Origin: Paludibacter propionicigenes WB4
GTDB lineage: Bacteria; Bacteroidota; Bacteroidia; Bacteroidales; Paludibacteraceae
Assembly (NCBI RefSeq): GCF_000183135.1
Contig: NC_014734.1
Coordinates: 1,860,001 to 1,924,000 of the forward strand
DNA: 64,000 nt
Direction of reading: 5' to 3'
The position numbers and the translations under genes were made by a program. Positions within the stretch are counted from its first letter, which is position 1. Every line of letters starts with the position of its first letter. Of this stretch, positions 17,858 to 26,102 are shown one piece after another. Under the pieces are notes generated by a model that was given only the letters and a program-made list of their open reading frames with translations, was not told the DNA's origin and ran no database searches.

Positions 17858-17870
17858 AAAAACAAGAGTT

Positions 17871-18237
17871 ATGAACCGGGGAACAATAACAATCAGAAAT
17901 ATCAATTCAGACAATATTCAGATTTACATTGAACTGTCTGAGGCTGGGACTGTATGGATGACAAAAAAACGAAATAGCTTCCATGTTTAATATTTATCTT
18001 TCTTCTGTAGAGGCTAAACTAAAATACCTATTAAAATCTAATAGTTTTGGAGATAAGGAGGTAAAAAAAGAAGAAACTCAAATTCTTAGCAACGATCTGA
18101 AATGTATTGTTGAATATTTCAATCTGGAAGTAATTATCGCTTTGAGCTATCGAATAAACAGTTATCCATGCATTCATTTTCGACAATGGGTCGCAAAGCA
18201 GGTTGTTCTTTCTTGTAAAAAAAGTCTTTTCCAATAA
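17871..18237 (+). pseudogene. RhuM-like protein split by a frameshift in an A7 run
   Basis: The first frame starts at ATG 17871 and reads TITIRNINSDNIQIYIELSEAGTVWMTK. The run of seven A at 17963-17969 then shifts it to an early stop. With six A the reading continues NEIASMFNIYLSSVEAKLKY into the second frame, which ends with ILSNDLKCIVEYFNLEVIIALSYRINS and HFRQWVAKQVV. Both halves match the RhuM family (WLT ... MAELF, then YNLDVIISVGYRVNS and FRIWA). It is either dead or expressed by slippage at the homopolymer. Confidence 0.7.
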
Positions 18238-18302
18238 TTATTCAGTTAGGAACAACTACATTGAATTAACACTTCAATTTCGAATTGATTAAAAGCCGAA
18301 AG

Positions 18303-18327
18303 GTGATTACTAAATGTCAGTAATCAC
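18303..18327 (+). terminator. Hairpin after the RhuM-like pseudogene
   Basis: GTGATTACT (18303-18311) and AGTAATCAC (18319-18327) form a perfect 9-bp stem with a 7-nt loop, followed by a T/C-rich stretch. It lies 65 bp after the last stop codon. Confidence 0.5.
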
Positions 18328-19507
18328 ATTTCTCCTTCTTTTGTATAAACATTTCTCCTTTCTTCCAATAAATCTTCCACAGGTAGGTAACAACCTGTGA
18401 TTCCACCCTATCCACAATCCGCATTTAGGTAATTTTTTATAAACCAAATGCCTACCTTACTCTGCATTGGTTTTCATCTTCCCAAATGACTGTTGCAAAG
18501 ATATTGAATTAAAGTAAACAAAGCCATTTTCCTTCTCATACATCTGTCAATATTACTCAAATCTTTCTGACGAAACAATAGCCAGCCCAAAGAAGACAGT
18601 TTAAAACACCTCAAGAGAAATACACTGTTACCATAAAGGCAGTATTTCTTAGCGTAAAACACTCTCGTCTCTTCACGCGAAGCGTAAACCATCTTCCATT
18701 TTTATTATCATATTTTTGTTGATAATAGATTAGGCGGTGCTAACTAACATTATATTGCACGAAGTGCCAAACACGTTTACAAATAATGGAAAGCGATAAA
18801 TACCCCCATAAAAAGGGACTGGGCTTTTCATTTCTTGTATTCCATTGTCCCCTATTAGTCAAAAGCGGTTCGGCTAAAATGACCTTTAAAATATCACTAG
18901 ATTTTTGCCGAACGGCTTTTGCGGGGCATTAAAGTTAAGTTTCTGCATTTCTTATTTGGTTTTTATAAAACTATTCATCGCTTGCGATTTTATAAAAACC
19001 AAATAAGAATTGTGTTCCGCTCTGCCTATTTGAGAAATGGTTTTGATTTGTTATTTGGTTATCAATATCATTTATTGGCAATATTGGAGGCTTGCTCAGG
19101 AACCTTTCTATGCAGTCTTTTTAGGTTCTTTATCATCGCATAGTGCAAAACTATATAATGTAACCCGATTTGAAAGCTAAAAAAAATGAGGGATAGGCGA
19201 GAGTTTCGGGTTGGTAGCAACTTGTGGCGTTTAGATGGTAGCTTGTGGCTCTTTTACCATATGGAAATCAATGTATAAATACGTTACTTTTGTCCTCCAA
19301 GTAAAAAAAGGTATATTATTGATGTTTCACCCGCAGTGAATAGTGACTAACAAGCAATCTGTCCGAACGCGGATTTTTATGTTCTCAAAAACATAGCAAG
19401 GTATCTTTTGAGATGCTCGAAATTCTTTCAGCATCTCAAAAGTACTTGCCCTTGCAGCGGGCTGGCAACCACTCCGAAGTCGGGTTGCTTGTTTTAACCT
19501 ACGGTAA
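18328..19507. other. Non-coding relic of a CTnDOT-like mobilisation/oriT region
   Basis: No convincing gene is seen. It contains a 15-bp inverted repeat with one mismatch (18859-18873 and 18906-18920) and a perfect 20-bp inverted repeat (18950-18969 and 18987-19006). It also contains the paired phrases GGTAGCAACTTGTGGC and GGTAGCTTGTGGC (about 19210-19255). Minus-strand frames at 18474-18692 and 19327-19524 resemble spurious small proteins often annotated in Bacteroidales conjugative transposons. I read the stretch as the intergenic region beside mob/tra genes, cut out of its context. Confidence 0.45.
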
Positions 19508-19792
19508 CATGAAAATGATGTCATTTATCACAATACTGATAAAAATAAGAACCGGAGCATAACAATGGAAAGAGATATACCCACTTTTCATTAAATAATA
19601 AATCGAACATGGGAAAAGGAGGAAGAATTGAAAAAGCAGAAAAGCGAGTTGGCTGCGTTGAAACTTAAAATACAACTTACAATAAGTCCCAAACAAGAAA
19701 TACAGGCAAATGAAGAACAAAATCAGGCGGCTCCGGAAATGAAACAACAAAAATGTGCGGATAGTAGTCAGTCGGTTCGTATTCGTGTTTAA
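19508..19792 (+). pseudogene. Tail of a conjugation/mobilisation protein with an in-frame stop
   Basis: One frame reads ENDVIYHNTDKNKNRSIT and MERDIPTFH, then a TAA, then IINRTWEKEEELKKQKSELA and KLKIQLTISPKQE to the final stop at 19792. The Lys/Glu-rich helical tail has the character of Bacteroidales mobilisation proteins, but I cannot name the gene. The internal stop and absence of any upstream domain make it a remnant. It ends 130 bp before the first sulfur-regulon operator. Confidence 0.5.
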
Positions 19793-19924
19793 CTATACAT
19801 AGTAAGGTTAAGAATAGATTTATATTTTCAGTCCACTTTTACATTTTGAGTGCTGTAAATACTCCTTTATTAAGATGTTATTTTCAATAATACTATCAAT
19901 TTGAATATTGAGATTTATTTTTCC

Positions 19925-19994
19925 ATACCACAAACAGGGTATAAAAATGCCACATCAATGGTATTTCAGTAATAGTTCTTCCAATCTATCTTTG
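19925..19994 (+). promoter_or_regulatory. Sulfur-regulon promoter P1 (carrier/encapsulin operon)
   Basis: Two 18-bp palindromes, ATACCACAAACAGGGTAT (19925-19942) and ATGCCACATCAATGGTAT (19947-19964), are spaced 22 bp apart. A TATCTTTG -7 box (19987-19994) starts 22 bp after the second. The centre of the proximal site would be near -45, an activator-like position. The cysteine synthase start is 25 bp further on. Confidence 0.75.
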
Positions 19995-20019
19995 CTTCAG
20001 AATATTAATTACAAAATCC

Positions 20020-20958
20020 ATGGCAAAAATAGCAACAAAACTGACCGATTTAATTGGCAATACACCTCTACTGGAACTGTCCAAATTTTCAAAGAAAAGC
20101 AAGTTGAAAGCAACGTTGATCGCTAAACTTGAGTTTTTCAATCCGGGACGAAGTGTCAAGGACAGAATTGGGCTTTCATTAATTGAAGATGCTGAAAAAC
20201 GTGGAATTTTAAAATCAAATAGTATTATCATTGAGCCAACGAGCGGAAATACTGGCATTGGACTGGCATTGGTGGCAGCTTCAAAAGGGTATCGGATCAT
20301 TCTAACAATGCCTGAAAGCATGAGCCTTGAACGCCGTACATTACTAAAGGCGTTGGGTGCTGAGATTGTCCTGACTCCGGGCTTTGAAGGTATGGGTGGT
20401 GCTATTCGTAAAGCTGAAGAGTTGCAAAAGGAAAAACCACATTCATTCATTCCTCAACAATTTTTGAATGCTGCTAATCCTGAAATTCACAGAAAGACGA
20501 CTGCCGAAGAAATTTGGCGTGATACCGATGGAAAGATTGATTTTCTGGTAGGAGGAGTTGGAACCGGAGGAACAATAACCGGAACCGGTGAAGTTCTGAA
20601 AAAATACAATCCGAATATTAAAGTGATTGCAGTTGAGCCGGCTGATTCGCCTGTTCTTTCAGGAGGTAAACCAGGACCGCACAAGCTGCAGGGCATTGGT
20701 GCCGGATTTATTCCGGGAGTTTTTAATCCAAACACGGTAGATGAAATTTTCAAAGTGAAAAACGAAGAGGCTTTTGCAGCGGGTCGTGAGTTGGCTCGTA
20801 CCGAAGGACTTTTGATTGGAATTTCATCGGGAGCTGCTGCTTATGCTGCTGCCGAGATAGCTAAACGTCCTGAAAATAAAGGGAAAACTATAGTTGTCAT
20901 ATTGCCGGATACGGGTGAACGATATTTATCAACACCACTTTATCAGTTTGAAGTATAA
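20020..20958 (+). CDS. cysK: Cysteine synthase A (O-acetylserine sulfhydrylase), copy 1
   Basis: A 312-residue PLP enzyme that makes cysteine from O-acetylserine and sulfide, or possibly a carrier thiocarboxylate. Motifs: [13 protein letters not shown] with the PLP Lys, [12 protein letters not shown] phosphate/substrate loop, [15 protein letters not shown] and the C-terminal [10 protein letters not shown] and [13 protein letters not shown]. It is the first gene of the sulfur-carrier operon behind P1, 29 bp upstream of the ThiS-like gene. A paralogue with its own operator lies at 44729. The operon context with a JAMM protease suggests it may work like CysM of the CysO pathway, but its sequence is CysK-like. 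Confidence 0.95.
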   Translation: MAKIATKLTDLIGNTPLLELSKFSKKSKLKATLIAKLEFFNPGRSVKDRIGLSLIEDAEKRGILKSNSIIIEPTSGNTGIGLALVAASKGYRIILTMPESMSLERRTLLKALGAEIVLTPGFEGMGGAIRKAEELQKEKPHSFIPQQFLNAANPEIHRKTTAEEIWRDTDGKIDFLVGGVGTGGTITGTGEVLKKYNPNIKVIAVEPADSPVLSGGKPGPHKLQGIGAGFIPGVFNPNTVDEIFKVKNEEAFAAGRELARTEGLLIGISSGAAAYAAAEIAKRPENKGKTIVVILPDTGERYLSTPLYQFEV

Positions 20959-20987
20959 TATAAATAAACAAGATAAATCAGAATAAA

Positions 20988-21200
20988 ATGAGTAAAATTT
21001 CAGTAAACGGAAAGGTGCAGGAACTTGAAACTCCTGTTTCAATCACAGAATTGATAAGACTAAACAATGTGGCTCAACCGAGTATGGTTTCCATACAACT
21101 AAACGGACAATTTGTGAATCGTGATGACTTTGACACTACAACGGTATCGGACGGAGATGAATTGGATTTTCTGTATTTTATGGGGGGAGGATCAATCTAA
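20988..21200 (+). CDS. ThiS/CysO-like sulfur-carrier protein with a C-terminal Ser-Ile extension
   Basis: A 70-residue beta-grasp protein (MSKISVNGKVQELETPVSIT ... DGDELDFLYFMGGGSI). Working carriers end in Gly-Gly, which is adenylated and converted to a thiocarboxylate. Here the GGG is followed by Ser-Ile, so activation should first require removal of two residues. The JAMM protease at 23028 in the same operon is the obvious candidate, by analogy with the HcyS/HcyD pair of Wolinella. It lies between cysK and the E1 gene, so its likely job is cysteine rather than thiamine synthesis; no other thiamine genes are present. Confidence 0.88.
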   Translation: MSKISVNGKVQELETPVSITELIRLNNVAQPSMVSIQLNGQFVNRDDFDTTTVSDGDELDFLYFMGGGSI

Positions 21201-21293
21201 TTTTCGATTGAATCATTGACGATTTTCGATTGGAAATTAGAGCAACTTGCATCTTTAATCGTACATATAAAATCTACAATCTTAAATAGAAAC

Positions 21294-22112
21294 ATGGACT
21301 TTACAGAAGAACAAATACAACGATATAGCCGACACATTTTGCTGCAGGACGTAGGTGTGGAAGGTCAGGAAAAAATCAACAACGGCAAAGTGCTGATTGT
21401 TGGTGCAGGCGGATTGGGTGCACCTATTGCACTTTATCTGGCTGCTGCCGGAGTTGGTACAATTGGAATTATTGACGGCGACGTGGTGGATTTAAGCAAT
21501 CTCCAACGTCAGGTAATTCATTTTACCCCTGATGTAAATAAACCAAAAGTAATTTCGGCCAAAGAAAAAATAAATCTGATAAACCCGGATGTAAAGGTGG
21601 TTACTTATCAGAAACTGCTGACAGCCGAAAACGCGTTGGAAATTATTAATGACTATGATTTTGTAGTGGATGGAACGGATAATTTTCCCGTTAAGTTTTT
21701 AATCAATGATGCTTGTGTGATCGCTAAGAAACCTTTCTCACACGGAGGTATTCTTCGTTTTGATGGACAAACACTGACTTATGTGCCGGGTTCGGCTTGC
21801 TACAGATGTCTGTTTCATTCGCCACCTCCGCCTAATGCTGTTCCAACCTGTTCGCAAGCTGGCGTATTGGGTGCAATAGCGGGTATGTTGGGTACCATTC
21901 AGGCAGCGGAAGTATTGAAATACCTTACCGGAGTAGGAGATTTATTGACAAACAGGCTACTTACTTTCAATGCGAAAACGATGGAATTCAGAACTGTACA
22001 CACGAAACACAATGATAATTGTCCCGTTTGTGGAAATCACCCGACTGTTACAGGATTGGTAGATTATGAACAGGCGGTTTGCGATATTGAAAGTCATAGA
22101 AAAAATAAATAA
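21294..22112 (+). CDS. MoeB/ThiF/HcyF-type E1-like adenylyltransferase
   Basis: I use ATG 21294 (MDFTEEQIQRYSRHILLQD), the usual E1 N-terminus; a frame from 21216 would add 26 unrelated residues. The 272-residue protein has the ATP loop VGAGGLGAP, the acidic DGDVVDLSNLQRQ motif, the crossover-loop Cys region PTCSQAGVLG, and two Zn CxxC pairs (CYRC and CPVC). There is no rhodanese domain. It would adenylate the C-terminal Gly of the carrier encoded upstream. It is part of the P1 operon. Confidence 0.92.
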   Translation: MDFTEEQIQRYSRHILLQDVGVEGQEKINNGKVLIVGAGGLGAPIALYLAAAGVGTIGIIDGDVVDLSNLQRQVIHFTPDVNKPKVISAKEKINLINPDVKVVTYQKLLTAENALEIINDYDFVVDGTDNFPVKFLINDACVIAKKPFSHGGILRFDGQTLTYVPGSACYRCLFHSPPPPNAVPTCSQAGVLGAIAGMLGTIQAAEVLKYLTGVGDLLTNRLLTFNAKTMEFRTVHTKHNDNCPVCGNHPTVTGLVDYEQAVCDIESHRKNK

Positions 22113-22114
22113 GA

Positions 22115-22252
22115 TGACCCCTAACCCCTAAAGGGGAATTATGCAAGTCTTATTTTATATTTCAGCTAGAATAAGAAGATAAACTATAAATGACACTTTA
22201 AAAAGTATTTATTATACATAACTAACACAGTTCGCCTTTAGGGCTTAGGGGT
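22115..22252. repeat. Inverted pair of CCCCTAA-type interspersed repeats
   Basis: ACCCCTAACCCCTAAAGG (from 22115) and GCCTTTAGGGCTTAGGGG (to 22252) are near-perfect inverted copies about 100 bp apart in the gap between the E1 and DsrE-like genes. This looks like the REP/MITE-type intergenic repeats of Bacteroidota. A related pair sits at the encapsulin/cargo junction (25995-26102). The hairpin could affect expression along the operon. Confidence 0.6.
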
Positions 22253-22266
22253 AAATAATTATAATC

Positions 22267-22770
22267 ATGGCAACAACAGAAATTAAACTCGATCCGACAA
22301 CAAAGAAACTGTCGCTCATAAGCTTTAGTGGTGATTTTGATAAACTTACTGCTGTATTTACGCTGGCCACCGGCGCGGCAGCAGTGGGATACGAAGTAAA
22401 TATTTTCTTTACATTTTGGGGACTGGATGCTATCAAGATAAAGCAGGGTAGAAGTGCAGTAGGAAACGGTTTTTTGCCTAAAGTATTTGGAGTGTTTATG
22501 GGTGGACTGAAGAGTGCACCGGTGAGCCGATTGAATTTTGGCGGCATTAGTCCAAAGATTTTCCGCTATTTAATGCGTAAAAACAATGTGGCTACGCTAG
22601 AAGAACTCGTAGAAGCAGCCAAACTGCTTGGAATCAACTTTTATGCTTGTGAAATGGCGATGCATATTTTGGGCATTCAGAAAACTGATTTAATACCCGA
22701 AGTGAAAGATATACTGGGCGTGGCTACTTTTTTGAAACTGGCCGATGGAGGGCAAACACTCTTTATTTAA
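22267..22770 (+). CDS. DsrE2-like sulfurtransferase
   Basis: A 167-residue protein of the DsrE/DsrF-like superfamily, DsrE2 type: ISFSGDFDKLTAVFTLATGA at the N-terminus, then FFTFWGLDAIK, and LGINFYACEMAMHILGI with the likely persulfide-carrying Cys. In known systems DsrE2 and TusA pass sulfane sulfur between rhodaneses, desulfurases and acceptors. A TusA-like gene follows 33 bp later, giving the classic pair. The segments I read as hydrophobic are those typical of DsrE2 rather than clear transmembrane helices. Confidence 0.85.
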   Translation: MATTEIKLDPTTKKLSLISFSGDFDKLTAVFTLATGAAAVGYEVNIFFTFWGLDAIKIKQGRSAVGNGFLPKVFGVFMGGLKSAPVSRLNFGGISPKIFRYLMRKNNVATLEELVEAAKLLGINFYACEMAMHILGIQKTDLIPEVKDILGVATFLKLADGGQTLFI

Positions 22771-22803
22771 TTCATAATTCACAATTTATAATTCATAATT
22801 AAG

Positions 22804-23031
22804 ATGGCAAACTACAAATTAGATATAACCAAAGAACATTGTCCAATGACTTTTGTGAAAACAAAGATTGAATTGGCAAAACTGAAACAGGGCGATACAT
22901 TGGAAGTGTTGCTAACCGAGGGTGAACCGTTGGAAAACGTGCCACGTAGTTCGGAAGAACAGGGATTTAAAGTGCTTTCGATAACCGAAGCCGAAGTAAA
23001 AGGAACACATTTAATTGTTATTCAGAAATGA
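22804..23031 (+). CDS. TusA-like sulfur-relay protein
   Basis: A 75-residue protein with the TusA signature ITKEHCPMTFVKTKIELAKL, whose Cys carries the persulfide. It is strikingly like the TusA domain fused to the sulfite reductase at 59276, which also reads CPMxFVKTKIELA. The two may share a partner or be recent duplicates. Its stop overlaps the JAMM gene by 4 bp (ATGA), so translation is coupled. Acts in the cytoplasm between DsrE2, the desulfurase and the carrier protein. Confidence 0.9.
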   Translation: MANYKLDITKEHCPMTFVKTKIELAKLKQGDTLEVLLTEGEPLENVPRSSEEQGFKVLSITEAEVKGTHLIVIQK

Positions 23032-23423
23032 TTCGAATTCCGGCATATATTGTTAATGGGATTATTGCGCAAGCAATTAATGAACTGCCAAATGAAGCTT
23101 GCGGATTACTGGTAGGTAGTGGGAGTGATGTGCTTAAACAGTATCCTCTGACTAATATCGATCACAGTCCCGAGCATTTCTCATTCGATCCGGCTGAGCA
23201 GTTTCAGGTGCTTCGTTCGGCTCGTGCCGATGAGTTGGAGATTATTGCGAATTATCACAGTCATCCGGAAACTCCTTCACGTCCTTCGGAAGAAGACATC
23301 CGGTTGGCTTACGATCCGAATATTCTTTATCTTATTGTGTCTTTGGCTGCTGAAGTACCCGTTCTGAAGGCATTTAATATACAAAACGGAGTCAGTACCG
23401 AAGTAGCTATTGAAGTCACCTGA
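23028..23423 (+). CDS. JAMM-domain metalloprotease (Mec+/HcyD-like)
   Basis: A 131-residue zinc isopeptidase. It has the upstream Glu in LPNEACGLLVG and the JAMM core NYHSHPETPSRPSEEDI (HxH, then Ser and Asp). In the mycobacterial CysO pathway Mec+ frees cysteine from the carrier-cysteine adduct; in Wolinella HcyD also trims the carrier C-terminus. Both activities would be needed here because the ThiS-like protein ends GGGSI. Overlap with tusA (4 bp) and proximity to serine acetyltransferase (26 bp) support a cysteine route. Confidence 0.9.
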   Translation: MIRIPAYIVNGIIAQAINELPNEACGLLVGSGSDVLKQYPLTNIDHSPEHFSFDPAEQFQVLRSARADELEIIANYHSHPETPSRPSEEDIRLAYDPNILYLIVSLAAEVPVLKAFNIQNGVSTEVAIEVT

Positions 23424-23449
23424 TTATATACACGTCAAATATCCGCAAT

Positions 23450-24358
23450 ATGAAACAATCAATACTAAATATTATCCAAAAGAACATTCCTCTTTTGACA
23501 AATGACAGTGCAGTGGAATACAAATATATACCATTGCACAATAAACCTCTGCCATCGTTGAAGAAATTATCGCAGGTGGTGGATTTATTCAGGTCGATTA
23601 TTTTCCCCGGGTATTATGGCGACACGGTAACCGACAATGATACGCTGGCTTACCACATGGGAGTCAATCTTGAACGCTTGTATAGTTTACTTCGGGATCA
23701 GGTTCAGAATGGTTTGTGTTTTAACGCCACCGAAGATCAGTGTATCGAGTCGCAAAAGCTAGCTCCCGAGATAGCCAAATCATTAATCAATAAACTTCCC
23801 GAGTTAAAACGTATCGTTTCCACAGATATTAAGGCCACTTACGATAGCGATCCGGCAGCCAAGAGTTATGGCGAGGTAATTTTTTGCTATCCTACCATTC
23901 GTGCCGTATTTAATTATCGTATAGCCCATGAGTTGTTGAAGCTCGGAGTGCCTGTTATCCCAAGGGTGATTACCGAGTTGGCACATTCCGAAACCGGTAT
24001 TGATATTCATCCGGGTGCTAAGATCGGTGAGTATTTCAGCATCGATCACGGCACCGGGGTTGTAATCGGAGAAACCACTGTAATCGGAAATCACGTTAGG
24101 TTGTATCAGGGTGTGACGCTCGGGGCTAAACGTTTTACCCTGGGCGAAGACGGTAACCCGCTAAATGTACCCCGGCATCCTATTCTGGAAGATAATGTGG
24201 TGATATATGCCAATGCCAATATTTTGGGACGCATAACCATCGGACGTGATTCAATCATAGGCGGTAATGTGTGGCTTACCACCAGTGTACCGGCCGGTTC
24301 GCGCATTTTGCAGCAAAAAGCCATCGTCAGTTCGTTTTACGATGGCTTGGGAATCTAG
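23450..24358 (+). CDS. cysE: Serine O-acetyltransferase (EpsC/CysE type)
   Basis: A 302-residue enzyme that makes O-acetylserine from serine and acetyl-CoA. It has the helical N-terminal SAT domain (IRAVFNYRIAHELLKLGVPVIPR) and left-handed beta-helix hexapeptides (IDIHPGAKIGEYFSIDHGTG, then VIGETTVIGNHVRLYQGVTLG). It is longer than E. coli CysE at the N-terminus, as is usual for the EpsC type found beside family 2A encapsulins. It supplies the acceptor for the cysteine synthases of the same regulon. Confidence 0.93.
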   Translation: MKQSILNIIQKNIPLLTNDSAVEYKYIPLHNKPLPSLKKLSQVVDLFRSIIFPGYYGDTVTDNDTLAYHMGVNLERLYSLLRDQVQNGLCFNATEDQCIESQKLAPEIAKSLINKLPELKRIVSTDIKATYDSDPAAKSYGEVIFCYPTIRAVFNYRIAHELLKLGVPVIPRVITELAHSETGIDIHPGAKIGEYFSIDHGTGVVIGETTVIGNHVRLYQGVTLGAKRFTLGEDGNPLNVPRHPILEDNVVIYANANILGRITIGRDSIIGGNVWLTTSVPAGSRILQQKAIVSSFYDGLGI

Positions 24359-24439
24359 CTTCACTGATATTAAGCCTTCGGCTGTTATTAGGCTGCGCCG
24401 ATATTTGCACTTCGTACGTTATTAATAGTATAAAGAACA

Positions 24440-24546
24440 GCGAGCAAATAACAAACGAAAGCAAATAACATGAAATAAATAACGTGAGCAAAGCGAACAA
24501 ATAACAAGAAATAAATATCGCCCGAAGGGCAAATAACAAATAATAA
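24440..24546. repeat. Degenerate AAATAAC repeat cluster upstream of the encapsulin gene
   Basis: The 196-bp gap between serine acetyltransferase and encapsulin contains about six AAATAAC or AAATAAATA units with variable spacers, plus a GCCCGAAGGGC palindrome near 24520. The unit is too short and irregular for CRISPR. No promoter box was recognised in it. It may influence transcript stability inside the operon. Confidence 0.5.
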
Positions 24547-24554
24547 CCCTAAAA

Positions 24555-25994
24555 ATGATGGCTAAAAATGATTTACAGCGCAGTATAACTACTGCTACAG
24601 CCAGACAACTGGCAACCACGACCAAGACAGCCCCACAAATGGGCTCCATTACTCCTCGTTTATTGCTTAAACTTCTTCCATGGACACAAGTTGATTCGGG
24701 TACTTACCGGGTAAACCGCACAAAAGTGGAATTGAAAAGTGCAGAGCGCATTGAAGTTGAATTTTTCGATGGCGTACCTGCTTTTCGGGTTGAGTCATTT
24801 CGTCGTATTCCCTTATTTTCTCATATTGATGAAGATATTGTAAATCGTTTAGCAAAGAAATTTCAGGTTGAACAGGTCGAACTTGGAGGTAGTCTGATTA
24901 AAGAAGGAAAAGATCGCCAGAAGTTTTTCATCGTGGCCAAAGGACAGGTGGAAATTCTGAGTAAAGGAACTCATGGTGAGAATCTGCGTATTGCTTTACT
25001 GTCGGAAGGAGAGTATTTTGGCGAAGCCGATATTATTTCCGATAAACCATCGTCGGTAACTGTGCGCACCATTACTTCGGGCGTATTTTTTACACTGAAT
25101 AGTGCCGAATTGGAAAGCATTATCAAAGAAGTGCCTAATTTCCGCGAGCAATTTCAAAAAGCTGTTGATGCTCATCTCCGGCTAAAAGCAACCGTAAATA
25201 CACATGGCGAGAAACATATTGATTTAGTCTCAGGTCACGAAGAAGATAATCTGATTCCCGAAACATATATTGATTATGAAGAAACGCCCCGCGAATATTC
25301 ATTGAATACGCTGCAAACCGTTGTGCGTGTTCATACCCGTGTTTCGGATTTGTACAATAATCCGTATAATCAGTTAGAACAACAGATGCGCTTAAGCATC
25401 GAAAGTATCAAAGAACGTCAGGAATGGGAATTGGTAAACAATAAACATTTTGGTTTACTGGCCAGTGTTGAGCCAAGTTACCGCATTAGTACCCGTTATG
25501 GCGCACCCACACCCGATGATTTGGACGAATTGCTTTCGCTTGTCTGGAAATCACCTTCTTTCTTTCTGGCTCATCCGCGTGCCATTGCTGCTTTTGAGCG
25601 CGAATGTACCTGGCGCGGTGTGCCTCCGGTAACTACCAATGTGTTTGGTGTATCAGTAATCACCTGGCGTGGAGTGCCCATTATTCCGAGCGATAAAGTG
25701 GAGATAAAAGGGCAATACCTGACTAACCGGGGCGTGGGAAATACCAGCTTTATTCTGGTACGTACAGGCGAAGCCGAGCAGGGAATTGTGGGATTACATC
25801 AAACGGGTATTCCGGGCGAAATAGCTCCGAGTCTTTCGGCACGGTTGATGGGATTGGATAAATTTGGCGTGGCTTCTTATCTCTTGACTAAGTATTTTTC
25901 GTTGGCTTCACTGACCGATGATGCTATTGCCGTATTGGAAAATGTAGAAGTTGGCTACTATCACGATTATCAGAACCGGAAGTCGGAAAAATAA
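24555..25994 (+). CDS. Family 2 encapsulin shell protein with cyclic-nucleotide-binding-like insertion (2B architecture)
   Basis: A 479-residue protein. The N-terminal arm (MGSITPRLLLKLLPWTQVDSGT and YRVNR) and the C-terminal part from about residue 250 (LYNNPYNQLEQQMRLSIES, CTWRGVPPVTTNVFGVSVIT, then TGEAEQGIVGLHQTGIPGE) follow the SrpI-type, HK97-fold family 2 shell proteins. Residues about 80-205 are an inserted Crp-type domain (GEYFGEADIISDKPSSVTVRT). In that cassette the Arg that normally contacts the nucleotide phosphate appears to be Ser, so ligand binding is doubtful. The next gene encodes a desulfurase with a long N-terminal extension, the known cargo type of this family. The shell should self-assemble in the cytoplasm. 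Confidence 0.93.
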   Translation: MMAKNDLQRSITTATARQLATTTKTAPQMGSITPRLLLKLLPWTQVDSGTYRVNRTKVELKSAERIEVEFFDGVPAFRVESFRRIPLFSHIDEDIVNRLAKKFQVEQVELGGSLIKEGKDRQKFFIVAKGQVEILSKGTHGENLRIALLSEGEYFGEADIISDKPSSVTVRTITSGVFFTLNSAELESIIKEVPNFREQFQKAVDAHLRLKATVNTHGEKHIDLVSGHEEDNLIPETYIDYEETPREYSLNTLQTVVRVHTRVSDLYNNPYNQLEQQMRLSIESIKERQEWELVNNKHFGLLASVEPSYRISTRYGAPTPDDLDELLSLVWKSPSFFLAHPRAIAAFERECTWRGVPPVTTNVFGVSVITWRGVPIIPSDKVEIKGQYLTNRGVGNTSFILVRTGEAEQGIVGLHQTGIPGEIAPSLSARLMGLDKFGVASYLLTKYFSLASLTDDAIAVLENVEVGYYHDYQNRKSEK

Positions 25995-26102
25995 AGCCTC
26001 CCTGCCTCCCCAAGGGGGTTCAAAACAAAAATAATCTATTATGTTAGAGTTAAACAATAGTAATACTAACTATAAGTCCCCCTCGGGGGATTTAGGGGGC
26101 TT
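25995..26102. repeat. Inverted G/C-rich repeats flanking and entering the start of the cargo gene
   Basis: CCTCCCTGCCTCCCCAAGGG (from 25998) and the run TCCCCCTCGGGGGATTTAGG (from 26077) are inverted copies of the same repeat family. One lies in the 46-bp spacer after the shell gene; the other is in frame within the cargo coding region and encodes SPSGDLGG (residues 13-20). Pairing would place the cargo start codon in the loop, which could lower cargo translation relative to shell. Confidence 0.6.

Noticed and set aside
18474-18692. Minus-strand 72-residue ORF
   Set aside because: Same relic region, unusual composition rich in Leu/Arg/Cys, no upstream signals; insufficient support for a gene.
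19327-19524. Minus-strand 65-residue ORF
   Set aside because: No domain; it lies in a non-coding relic full of inverted repeats and looks like the spurious small proteins annotated in conjugative transposons.
24440-24546. Possible CRISPR-like short repeats (AAATAAC) before the encapsulin gene
   Set aside because: Units are 7 bases, irregular and without constant-length spacers; no cas genes in the window.
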